Shown: piece after piece, positions 57,264 through 64,000 of the stretch
Position numbering within the stretch: the stretch's first letter is position 1
How the letters are laid out: the number at the start of each line of letters is the position of its first letter
NCBI RefSeq assembly: GCF_047200635.1
Contig: NZ_JBJZOI010000016.1
Span: 62,001-126,000 of the forward strand
Length of the DNA stretch: 64,000 nt
Origin: Saccharopolyspora_C sp047200635
GTDB taxonomy: Bacteria > Actinomycetota > Actinomycetes > Mycobacteriales > Pseudonocardiaceae
Reading direction: 5' to 3'
Translations under genes and position numbers: made by a program
The notes under the pieces: generated by a model
Told to the model about the DNA's origin: nothing
The model's input: only the letters and a program-made list of their open reading frames with translations
Databases searched by the model: none

Positions 57264-59177
57264 GTGAGTGAAGGGCGCAGGGCAGTGAACCGAGACAGCG
57301 ACGCGGAAGCACGGCGGAACCCGGCGGGGCCGGGTCCCGGCGCGAACGGTCCCGTCGACGACCTCACCCGGCCGATCCCCCGGGTCGGACCGGGCGGGCC
57401 GTCGAGGGTGCCGGTCGAGGAGCGGGGCACCGTCCCGCACCGCGCCGCGCCACCGCCCGGCTGGCACGCCGCCGAGACGCAACCGATCCCGGCCGTGCTG
57501 CCCGCGCCCGGGCTGGACCAGGCCGCCGAGCTCGCCGAGGAGCAGACCCGGGTGCTGCGCCCCGCGGGCGGCGCTCCCGGGGGCGGCGGCAAGTCGTTGC
57601 TGCGCGCCAGCGGTTCGATGGCCATCGCGACGCTCATCAGCCGCATCACCGGCTTCGGCTGGAAGGTGATGCTGGCGCTGGTCATCGGCTTCGGCGTGCA
57701 GAACGACTCGTTCACCGTCGCCAACAACCTCCCGAACAGCGTCTTCGAGCTGCTCATCGGCGGCGTGCTCACCAGCGTGATCGTCCCGGTCCTGGTGCGC
57801 GCGCAGAAGTCCGACGCCGACGGCGGCGAGGCCTACATCCAGCGGCTGCTGTCGCTGTCGATCGTGCTGCTGGTGGTGGGCACCGCGCTGGCCGTGGTGG
57901 CGGCCCCGGTGCTGGTCTGGCTCTACGTCCGCGACGGCGGTGCCGCGAGCCCCGAGCTCGCCACCGCCTTCGCCTACCTGCTGCTGCCGCAGATCCTGTT
58001 CTACGGGATCAGCGCGCTGATGAGCGCGATCCTGCAGGCCAAGCAGATCTTCAGCCCACCGGCCTGGGCGCCGGTGGTGAACAACCTCGTCGTGATCGCC
58101 ACGATCTGCGCGTACTACGCGCTGCCCGGCGAGCTCACCGTCAACCCCGTGCGGATGACCGACTCGCACCTGCTGGTGCTCGGCATCGGGGTCACGCTCG
58201 GCGTGGTCGCGCAGGCCTTCATCCAGGTCCCCGCGCTGCGCCGCACCGGTTTCCGGCTGCGCTGGCGGTGGGGCTGGGACTCCCGGCTCAACGAGTTCGG
58301 CGGCCTCGCGCTGTGGATGCTGGCCTACGTCGGCGTCAGCCAGATCGGCCTGATGGTGATGAGCGGCGTGGGCACCCGCGCCGTCGTGTGGTCGATGTAC
58401 AACTACGTCTGGATGCTGCTGCAGCTGCCCTACGGCGTGATCGGGTTCTCGGTGATGACCGCGATCCTGCCGCGGATGAGCGGCGCGGCCGCCGACCACG
58501 ACTACCCGAAGGTCGTCTCCGACCTGTCGCTGGGCAACCGGCTGTCGACGGTGACGCTGCTGCCGATCAGCGGCGTGATGAGCGCGCTGGGCCTGCCGCT
58601 GGCGCTGGCGCTGTTCTCCGTCGGCAAGAGCAGCGGCGACGCGGACCAGATCGGCGTCGCGCTGGCCGTCTCCGCCTTCGGCGTGCTGCCCTACGCGATC
58701 ACGATGATGCAGATGCGGGTGTTCTACGCGCTCAAGGACGCGCGGACGCCGACTCTGATCATGGTCGTGATGACGATCGCCAAGATCGCGATGGCGCTGC
58801 CGTGCGGTCTGATCGAGGACCCCGAGATGGTCCTGTACGCGCTGGTGTTCATCAACTCGTTCAGCTTCGTGATCGGCTGGCTGGTCGGCGAGATCTGGCT
58901 GCGGCACCGCCTCGGCCGGCTGGAGGGCCGCGTCTTCCTGGCCACCTTCGGCAAGACGCTGCTCGCCTCGGTGCTCGGCGGGCTGGGGACCTGGGGGGTC
59001 GTGCTCGGGGTGGACGCCCTGATCCCCGGGCCCGCTGGCTCCGGCACCGGGTGGTCGCAGCTGGTCGCGGGCTCGGTGATCGGCTTCGCGCTGACCTTCG
59101 GACTCATGATGTTGCTCCGGGTGCGGGAACTGGAGCCTGCGATCGGGCGGCTCACCGCTCTGCTGCGTCGTCGGTGA
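57264..59177 (+). CDS. murJ: MurJ/MviN lipid II flippase
   Basis: The 637-residue protein has a disordered Pro/Arg/Gly-rich cytosolic leader (about 105 residues), then 14 membrane helices of the MviN/MurJ fold. Visible motifs include SGSMAIATLISRITGFGWKVMLA, NNLPNSVFELLIGGVLTSVIVPV, LLLPQILFYGISALMSAILQAK and NYVWMLLQLPYGVIGFSVMTAILPRMS. It flips lipid II across the membrane for peptidoglycan synthesis. Unlike M. tuberculosis Rv3910, the protein ends after the last helix, and the pseudokinase part is the next gene. GTG 57264 was used; GTG 57285 with AAGGG upstream is an alternative. Confidence 0.93.
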   Translation: MSEGRRAVNRDSDAEARRNPAGPGPGANGPVDDLTRPIPRVGPGGPSRVPVEERGTVPHRAAPPPGWHAAETQPIPAVLPAPGLDQAAELAEEQTRVLRPAGGAPGGGGKSLLRASGSMAIATLISRITGFGWKVMLALVIGFGVQNDSFTVANNLPNSVFELLIGGVLTSVIVPVLVRAQKSDADGGEAYIQRLLSLSIVLLVVGTALAVVAAPVLVWLYVRDGGAASPELATAFAYLLLPQILFYGISALMSAILQAKQIFSPPAWAPVVNNLVVIATICAYYALPGELTVNPVRMTDSHLLVLGIGVTLGVVAQAFIQVPALRRTGFRLRWRWGWDSRLNEFGGLALWMLAYVGVSQIGLMVMSGVGTRAVVWSMYNYVWMLLQLPYGVIGFSVMTAILPRMSGAAADHDYPKVVSDLSLGNRLSTVTLLPISGVMSALGLPLALALFSVGKSSGDADQIGVALAVSAFGVLPYAITMMQMRVFYALKDARTPTLIMVVMTIAKIAMALPCGLIEDPEMVLYALVFINSFSFVIGWLVGEIWLRHRLGRLEGRVFLATFGKTLLASVLGGLGTWGVVLGVDALIPGPAGSGTGWSQLVAGSVIGFALTFGLMMLLRVRELEPAIGRLTALLRRR

Positions 59178-59273
59178 CATCGGCGTCACGTACCCTCGGG
59201 GCGGAAGTCTTCTCCCGTGGGGAGGGGGTGTTCAGTGCCCCCCGGCTGGAGCGGGAGGAGCGGGAGAGGGAAG

Positions 59274-60830
59274 GTGAGCAGCAAACCGACCAGGCAAGCG
59301 ATGCCGGAACGTGACGCGGGCGAGTCGACGGCGGATGACGCCGAACAGCTGACCCCCGGCGCGGTACTCGACCACGGCCGATACCGCCTGCTGGAGAAGG
59401 TCGGCACCGACCCCCGGTGCGATGCGCAGCTGTGGCGGGCCAAGGACGGTGTGCTCGGACGCGACGTCGCGCTGACCATCCTGACCGGGGACCGGTCCCA
59501 CTCGAACGCGGCCTCCAGCGCGCGGCGCACGCTGGAACGCGCGATGCACGCCAGCACCTTCAACCACGTCGGCGTCGCGCGGGTGCTCGACGTCGTCACA
59601 CCGGCGCCGGGCGATCCGCAGGGCGTGCTCGGCGTCGTCATCGCCGAGTGGACCCACGGCACGGACCTGATCGAACTCGTGGGCGACGGGCCGCTGGCAC
59701 CGGGAACCGCCGCACGACTGCTGCAGCCGCTGGCCGCCGCGGTCGAGGCGGCCCACCACGCGGGACTCGTGCTCGGCGCGGACCACCCGCAGCGGATCAG
59801 GGTCACGCCCGAGGGCGACGTCCGGATGGCGTTCCCCGGGCCGCTGTCCACGGCCAGCTCCAGCGACGACGTGCGGGGGCTCGGCGCCGCGCTGTACCTG
59901 CTGCTGACCGGGCGCTGGGCGTTGGACAACCCGCCGGACGGGTTGCCGACGGCGCCCACCGGACCCGACGGGACCATCGTGGCGCCCCGCACGCTGCGCC
60001 CCACCGTGCCGCTGGAGCTCTCCACGGTGGCGCTGCGCGCGCTCGGCAGCCCGGACACGCACGGGACGACCGGCGGCGTGCGCACCGGGGCCGCGGTGCT
60101 GCGGGTGCTGGAGCAGCACGCGACCTTCGACGAGCCGACCTCCTCGGCGCCCGCGGGGCCGAGGGAGAACAACGAGGTCTGGAGCACCCAGGACCCCAAG
60201 CCGGACAAGATCAAGCGCAAGAAGCTGGCGGTCAGCGTCGGCGCGCTCGCGGTGGCCACGCTGCTCGTCGTCGGCTGGATCGTCGCGAACCTCATCGGCG
60301 TGTTCGCGGGCAACCAGTCCGCCGAAGGTCCCTCGGTCACCCTGGACGACGGCAACAGCCGTCCGCCGCCTGCCCCGCAGCAGAACGTCCCGGTGCAGGT
60401 CACCGCCGGAACCCCGTTCGTCAAGGAGCAGACCCCGGACAGCCCCGGCAAGCTGGGCAACCTCTTCGACGGCGACCCGTCGACGTCCTGGGCCACCGAC
60501 TCCTACAACGACCAGTTCGGCACCGGCTTCAAGTCCGGGACCGGCTCGGTGCTGAGCTTCGCGGCGCCGACCACCCTCCGCGAGGTCGTCATCGACTCGG
60601 CCAGCCCGGGGACCGTGGTCGAGATCCGCGCGGCCGACGGCAGCAGCCCGAACCTGGAGTCCAGCCCGGTCCTCGGGCAGCAGACGCTCTCCGGCGGCAA
60701 GACCGTCATCCCGATCAACGAGGCGCAGCCCACCCAGAACGTGATCGTGTGGATCACCCAGCTCGCGCCCGCCGAGGGCAAGTTCCAGAGCCGGATCAAC
60801 GAGATCACCTTCTCCGGCACGCCTGCCTGA
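59274..60830 (+). CDS. MviN-type pseudokinase with extracytoplasmic discoidin-like domain
   Basis: The 518-residue protein has a protein-kinase fold (about 30-280) starting YRLLEKVG but with catalytic residues lost: VALTILTGDR lacks the ATP-binding Lys, GADHPQRIRV replaces HRDLKPxN, and DFG is MAFPG. A single membrane helix (about 320-340: LAVSVGALAVATLLVVGWIVANLIG) is followed by a C-terminal beta domain (about 390-518: LGNLFDGDPSTSWATDS, VEIRAADGS). Both parts correspond to the C-terminal half of mycobacterial MviN, whose phosphorylated pseudokinase binds FhaA. GTG 59274 has GGGAGAGGG upstream. It lies about 100 bp after murJ. Confidence 0.87.
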   Translation: MSSKPTRQAMPERDAGESTADDAEQLTPGAVLDHGRYRLLEKVGTDPRCDAQLWRAKDGVLGRDVALTILTGDRSHSNAASSARRTLERAMHASTFNHVGVARVLDVVTPAPGDPQGVLGVVIAEWTHGTDLIELVGDGPLAPGTAARLLQPLAAAVEAAHHAGLVLGADHPQRIRVTPEGDVRMAFPGPLSTASSSDDVRGLGAALYLLLTGRWALDNPPDGLPTAPTGPDGTIVAPRTLRPTVPLELSTVALRALGSPDTHGTTGGVRTGAAVLRVLEQHATFDEPTSSAPAGPRENNEVWSTQDPKPDKIKRKKLAVSVGALAVATLLVVGWIVANLIGVFAGNQSAEGPSVTLDDGNSRPPPAPQQNVPVQVTAGTPFVKEQTPDSPGKLGNLFDGDPSTSWATDSYNDQFGTGFKSGTGSVLSFAAPTTLREVVIDSASPGTVVEIRAADGSSPNLESSPVLGQQTLSGGKTVIPINEAQPTQNVIVWITQLAPAEGKFQSRINEITFSGTPA

Positions 60831-60933
60831 CCGCACGCTCGTCCGACCCGCGCGGGGCCGCCTCCGGCCCCGGCTCCGCGCGGGACCGGCGCGGTGCTCG
60901 TGTCCGGGCTCACGATCAGTAGAGTGCTCAACC

Positions 60934-61542
60934 GTGTCTGCCCCCGTCAGATCGGACGCCGACCTCATCGCGGCGCACACCAGCGGCGACCCGGACGCCT
61001 TCGCGGAGTTGTTCCGCAGGCACCGGGACCGGCTGTGGGCCGTGGCGCTGCGCACCATGCGCGATCACGAGGACGCCGCCGACGCACTGCAGGACGCGAT
61101 GATCTCCGCCTTCCGCAACGCCGGCTCGTTCCGGGCCGAGTCCCAGGTCACCACCTGGCTGCACCGGATCGTGGTGAACGCCTGCTTGGACCGGATACGC
61201 CGCCGGCAGGCCAGACCCACGGTGCCCTTGCCGGAGACCGGACCGGCGGAACCCGCCGTGCGCCGCGACGCGATCGACGAGCAGGTCACCCGGATGGCCG
61301 TGCAGGACGCGCTGGCCGCGCTGCCGGAGGACCAGCGCGCCGCGATCGTGCTCGTGGACGTCCAGGGCTATTCGGTCGCGGACACGGCGGCCGTGCTCGG
61401 CATCGCCGAAGGCACCGTGAAGAGCCGGTGCGCGCGAGGACGGGTGAAGCTGGCCACACTTCTGGGGCACCTTCGGAACCCGAGTGCGGATGCGAACGTC
61501 CCAGATGACGCCCATGCCACGCGCCGACGGGAGGGACGATGA
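60934..61542 (+). CDS. sigM: ECF sigma factor (SigM-like)
   Basis: The 202-residue protein has sigma-2 (about 25-90: LFRRHRDRLWAVALRTM, AADALQDAMISAFRNAGSFR, TTWLHRIVVNACLDRIRR) and sigma-4 (about 120-175: VQDALAALPEDQRAAIVLVDVQGYSVADTA, IAEGTVKSRCARGR). Its place between the murJ/pseudokinase genes and the trx genes matches SigM (Rv3911). It recruits RNA polymerase to stress promoters, held inactive by the anti-sigma factor encoded next. A GTG start 9 nt after a TAGAGT -10-like box (60920-60925) suggests near-leaderless expression. Its stop overlaps rsmA by 4 bp. Confidence 0.93.
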   Translation: MSAPVRSDADLIAAHTSGDPDAFAELFRRHRDRLWAVALRTMRDHEDAADALQDAMISAFRNAGSFRAESQVTTWLHRIVVNACLDRIRRRQARPTVPLPETGPAEPAVRRDAIDEQVTRMAVQDALAALPEDQRAAIVLVDVQGYSVADTAAVLGIAEGTVKSRCARGRVKLATLLGHLRNPSADANVPDDAHATRRREGR

Positions 61543-62318
61543 GCGGCGAACAACAGCGCCCCGGCACGCCGCAAGGCCCGCCGTACGCGCTGGACCTGGT
61601 GGCCGATCTGCACGCGGGAGCACTGGACCCGGAGGAGGCCGAGCGGCTGCTGCCGCGGATCCAGGCCGACCCCGAGGCGGCCGAGCTGCTGGCCGCGCTG
61701 GAGGCGACCAGCGCCGAGCTGGGCGAGCTGCCCGCTCCCGAGGTGCCGGACGACGTAGCCGCCCGGCTCGACGACGCGCTGCGCACCGAGCTGCGCTCCT
61801 GGTCGATGATCCCCGGCTCGGAAGAACCGGTCGGAGCTCGCCCCGAACCGCGGCAGGAGGCGGAGGTCGTCGACCTCGCCGCCGCCCGGGCCCGGCGCCG
61901 GAAGCGGGCGGGCTGGACCGCGGGTCTGCTCACCGCGGCCGCGGCCGTCACCGGGGTCGTGGTGCTCACCACCACGCTCGGCTCCGGCGGATCCGAGCAG
62001 GCCGCTCCGCGACCCGGCTCCCCGCCACCGCTGGCGCTGCGGGGGGACACGCTGCCCCCGGACCAGCTCGGCGAGGCCCTGAACTCCGAGCAGTACGGCG
62101 CGTTGTCCGATCCGGCGCGGCTGCTCGGTTGCCTGCAAGCCAACGGCATCACCAGCGGGAACCCGCTCGGCGCTCGCGAGGTCACGATCGACGGCGCCCC
62201 CGCGAGAGCGCTGATCCTGCCCGGCGGCGGCATCGGGAAGTTCCGCGTTCTCGTCGTGGGCCAGGACTGCGGGCCGGGCCAACCAGCCACGATCTCCGAC
62301 AGCACGCTGGGGGGCTGA
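61539..62318 (+). CDS. rsmA: Anti-sigma factor (RsmA-like)
   Basis: The 259-residue protein has a cytosolic N-terminal part (about 1-120) with LVADLHAGALDPEEAERLL, resembling the anti-sigma domain of RsmA (Rv3912), but without the HxxxCxxC zinc motif of ZAS proteins. One membrane helix (about 125-147: AGWTAGLLTAAAAVTGVVVLTT) and an outer domain with two Cys (LGCLQANG, GQDCGPG) follow. It would hold SigM at the membrane until an envelope signal arrives. ATGA overlap with sigM shows co-translation, giving matched amounts. Confidence 0.88.
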   Translation: MSGEQQRPGTPQGPPYALDLVADLHAGALDPEEAERLLPRIQADPEAAELLAALEATSAELGELPAPEVPDDVAARLDDALRTELRSWSMIPGSEEPVGARPEPRQEAEVVDLAAARARRRKRAGWTAGLLTAAAAVTGVVVLTTTLGSGGSEQAAPRPGSPPPLALRGDTLPPDQLGEALNSEQYGALSDPARLLGCLQANGITSGNPLGAREVTIDGAPARALILPGGGIGKFRVLVVGQDCGPGQPATISDSTLGG

Positions 62319-62437
62319 TCGGACCGCGCGGGGTCACGGGCGGCCGGCCCGGGAACAGTCACGCCTAGGATCGCGTTGACCCGGATACGCTCGCGCGCCC
62401 TGCGCGGCGGGCGGCACGCGACAACGAAAGGGGCGCG

Positions 62438-63445
62438 GTGACTGGCGACGTCCGAAACCTCATCATCGTGGGCTCCGGCCCTGCTGGGTACACCGCCGCG
62501 GTGTACGCCGCGCGGGCCGAACTGGAGCCGTTGGTCTTCGAGGGCACGCAGTTCGGTGGCGCGCTGATGACCACCACTGACGTGGAGAACTACCCGGGCT
62601 TCCGCGACGGCATCATGGGCCCCGAGCTCATGGAGCAGATGCGGGAGCAGGCGAAGCGGTTCGGGGGTGAGCTGCGCGCCGAGGACGTCGAGCACGTCGA
62701 TCTCGCGGGTGACGTGAAGAAGGTCACCGCGAACGGCGTCGAGTACCGGGCCAGGGCGGTCGTGCTGGCGATGGGTGCCGCGGCCCGCTACCTGGGCGTT
62801 CCCGGTGAGGAGAAGCTCCTCGGCCACGGCGTGTCCGCCTGCGCCACCTGCGACGGCTTCTTCTTCCGCGAGCAGCACATCGCCGTGATCGGCGGTGGTG
62901 ACTCCGCGATGGAGGAGGCCACCTTCCTGACCCGGTTCGCCGACTCCGTGACGATCATCCACCGCCGCGACGACTTCCGCGCGTCCAAGATCATGCTGGA
63001 GCGGGCGAAGGCGAACGAGAAGATCCGCTGGCGCACCAACGCCGCCGTCACCGAGGTCCTCGGGGACAACGCCGTGACCGGCCTGAAGCTGCGCGACACC
63101 GTCACCGGCGAGGAATCGCAGCTGGACGTCACCGGCATGTTCGTCGCCATCGGCCACGACCCGCGCAGCGAACTCGTGCGCGACCAGGTCGAGGTCGACG
63201 ACGAGGGCTACGTCCTCGTGGAGCAGCCGACGACCCGCACCGGCCTGCCGGGCGTGTTCGCCGCCGGCGACCTCGTCGACCACACCTACCGGCAGGCCAT
63301 CACGGCCGCAGGGTCCGGCTGCTCGGCCGCGATGGACGCCGAGCGCTGGCTGGCCGAGCACGACCTCAGCGAGAAGGCGCACGTCACGCCCGAGCACGAG
63401 GGCGGTGGCTACGCGCCGACCGCCGAGCCCGCCGCGGCGCGCTGA
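62438..63445 (+). CDS. trxB: Thioredoxin reductase
   Basis: The 335-residue protein has the FAD motif IIVGSGPAGYTAAVYAARA, the redox pair CATCDG, the NADPH-binding IAVIGGGDSAMEEATFL with HRRDDFRAS, and the C-terminal FAD motif GVFAAGDLVDHTYRQAITAAGSGC. It transfers electrons from NADPH to thioredoxin encoded 50 bp downstream. The pair follows sigM-rsmA as in mycobacteria, consistent with redox-stress control. Confidence 0.97.
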   Translation: MTGDVRNLIIVGSGPAGYTAAVYAARAELEPLVFEGTQFGGALMTTTDVENYPGFRDGIMGPELMEQMREQAKRFGGELRAEDVEHVDLAGDVKKVTANGVEYRARAVVLAMGAAARYLGVPGEEKLLGHGVSACATCDGFFFREQHIAVIGGGDSAMEEATFLTRFADSVTIIHRRDDFRASKIMLERAKANEKIRWRTNAAVTEVLGDNAVTGLKLRDTVTGEESQLDVTGMFVAIGHDPRSELVRDQVEVDDEGYVLVEQPTTRTGLPGVFAAGDLVDHTYRQAITAAGSGCSAAMDAERWLAEHDLSEKAHVTPEHEGGGYAPTAEPAAAR

Positions 63446-63494
63446 CGTTCCCCGCCACGACCCGAATTTCCACACCTTCCCGAGGGAGATGAAC

Positions 63495-63821
63495 ATGGCC
63501 GGCAACACCGTGACCGTCAGCGCCGACTCGTTCAAGGACGACGTGCTGGGCAGCGACAAGCCCGTGCTGGTCGATTTCTGGGCGACCTGGTGCGGCCCGT
63601 GCAAGATGGTCGCCCCCGTCCTGGAGGAGATCGCCGACGAGCACCAGGACAAGATCACCGTCGCGAAGCTGGACATCGACAAGAACCCGTCGATCGCCCG
63701 CGACTACCAGGTGATGAGCGTCCCGACGCTGCTGCTGTTCTCCGGCGGCGAGCCGGTCAAGCAGATCGTGGGCGCGAAGCCGAAGGCGGCGCTGCTCTCC
63801 GACCTGGAGGACTACCTGTGA
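63495..63821 (+). CDS. trxA: Thioredoxin
   Basis: The 108-residue protein is a canonical thioredoxin: VLVDFWATWCGPCKMVAPVLEEIA with the WCGPC active site, KLDIDKNP, and the cis-proline in VMSVPTLLLFSGGEPV. It reduces protein disulfides and is recycled by TrxB. ATG 63495 was chosen because GAGGGAG lies 6 nt upstream; ATG 63489 would abut that site. It ends at a strong terminator. Confidence 0.97.
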   Translation: MAGNTVTVSADSFKDDVLGSDKPVLVDFWATWCGPCKMVAPVLEEIADEHQDKITVAKLDIDKNPSIARDYQVMSVPTLLLFSGGEPVKQIVGAKPKAALLSDLEDYL

Positions 63822-63848
63822 TCCGCTGCTGACGCCGCGCGACGCAGC

Positions 63849-63895
63849 CGGAACCCCGCGTTCCCCCGCCCGTGAAAGGGGGACGCGGGGTTCCG
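63849..63895 (+). terminator. Rho-independent terminator after trxA
   Basis: A perfect 13-bp stem (63849-63861 with 63883-63895), extended by about five further pairs toward the loop, is followed by TCGTTT. It lies 27 nt after the trxA stop. Confidence 0.85.
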
Positions 63896-64000
63896 TCGTT
63901 TCCACCGGTACCGGCCCTGCGATGGGCCGCAGCGCCGCTGCACAACAGGCAAGGCACAATGAGCCGGTGGGTTCGCACCTGAGCCCATCCACCCAAAAGT

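Noticed and set aside
63967..64000. Possible 5' end of the next gene (GTG 63967, leaderless after CACAAT)
   Set aside because: Only 11 codons are inside the window, too few to support a call, although position suits the amidase/CwlM-type gene expected here.
1..64000. tRNA, rRNA, CRISPR array, insertion sequence or prophage
   Set aside because: No T-arm-like tRNA pattern outside coding genes, no regularly spaced long repeats, and no transposase, integrase or phage structural protein was found on reading both strands.

Overview
The window is a continuous stretch of a very high-GC actinobacterial chromosome, most likely from the Pseudonocardiales (a Saccharopolyspora-like organism). This is inferred from base composition, leaderless or GTG starts, and two gene blocks whose order matches the oriC neighbourhood of mycobacteria. 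The first block is rpsF-ssb-rpsR-rplI-dnaB with ponA, a DUF5318 gene, a GT87-like gene and ino1. The second is the CCA-transferase / nudix / DUF6049 / murJ / sigM / rsmA / trxB / trxA run that ends the window. In relatives that run leads on to parAB and dnaA, so oriC should lie just beyond the right edge. No rRNA, tRNA, CRISPR array, transposase or prophage was seen.

Layout. 0.2-10.3 kb holds accessory genes: an OmpA-like lipoprotein, an SDR, a PhoX phosphatase, an MFS exporter, a HAD phosphatase, a secreted TAP-like peptidase, a large unrecognised protein and a GNAT. 10.3-15.1 kb is the replication/ribosome block. Here dnaB carries a 330-residue intein with the residues of class 3 splicing and a LAGLIDADG domain that has lost both catalytic acids. 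Upstream of dnaB lies a helically phased array of DnaA-box-like 9-mers. 15.2-26.3 kb is the envelope block: a secreted anchored protein, endonuclease IV, two convergent overlapping GT87-like genes, ponA, a DUF5318 protein and inositol-phosphate synthase. 26.3-34.1 kb has two diguanylate cyclases, a GT87 mannosyltransferase, two secreted low-complexity proteins and an AI-2E-type permease.

34.3-39.5 kb is the most interesting part. A NarL-type two-component pair is followed, after a terminator, by two short paralogous peptide genes. Next come a PqqD/M50 membrane metalloprotease gene and a SARP regulator gene. Three GTGACG repeats at exact 11-bp spacing lie before the first peptide gene, the arrangement expected of a SARP operator. 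No lanthipeptide, lasso, YcaO or radical-SAM enzyme is present, so this looks like a minimal, apparently undescribed, peptide-processing system.

39.6-64 kb holds PTS enzyme I, a DUF2339 membrane protein, a glutaredoxin-like protein, a TetR regulator, a CAP protein, an acyl-CoA oxidase-like enzyme, leuS, an SdpI-like protein and YqgE. It ends with the conserved CCA-transferase to thioredoxin run, in which the MviN pseudokinase region is a gene separate from murJ. Most convergent gene pairs are separated by strong GC-rich hairpins; the one clear exception is the pair of GT87-like genes, which overlap by 99 bp at their 3' ends.
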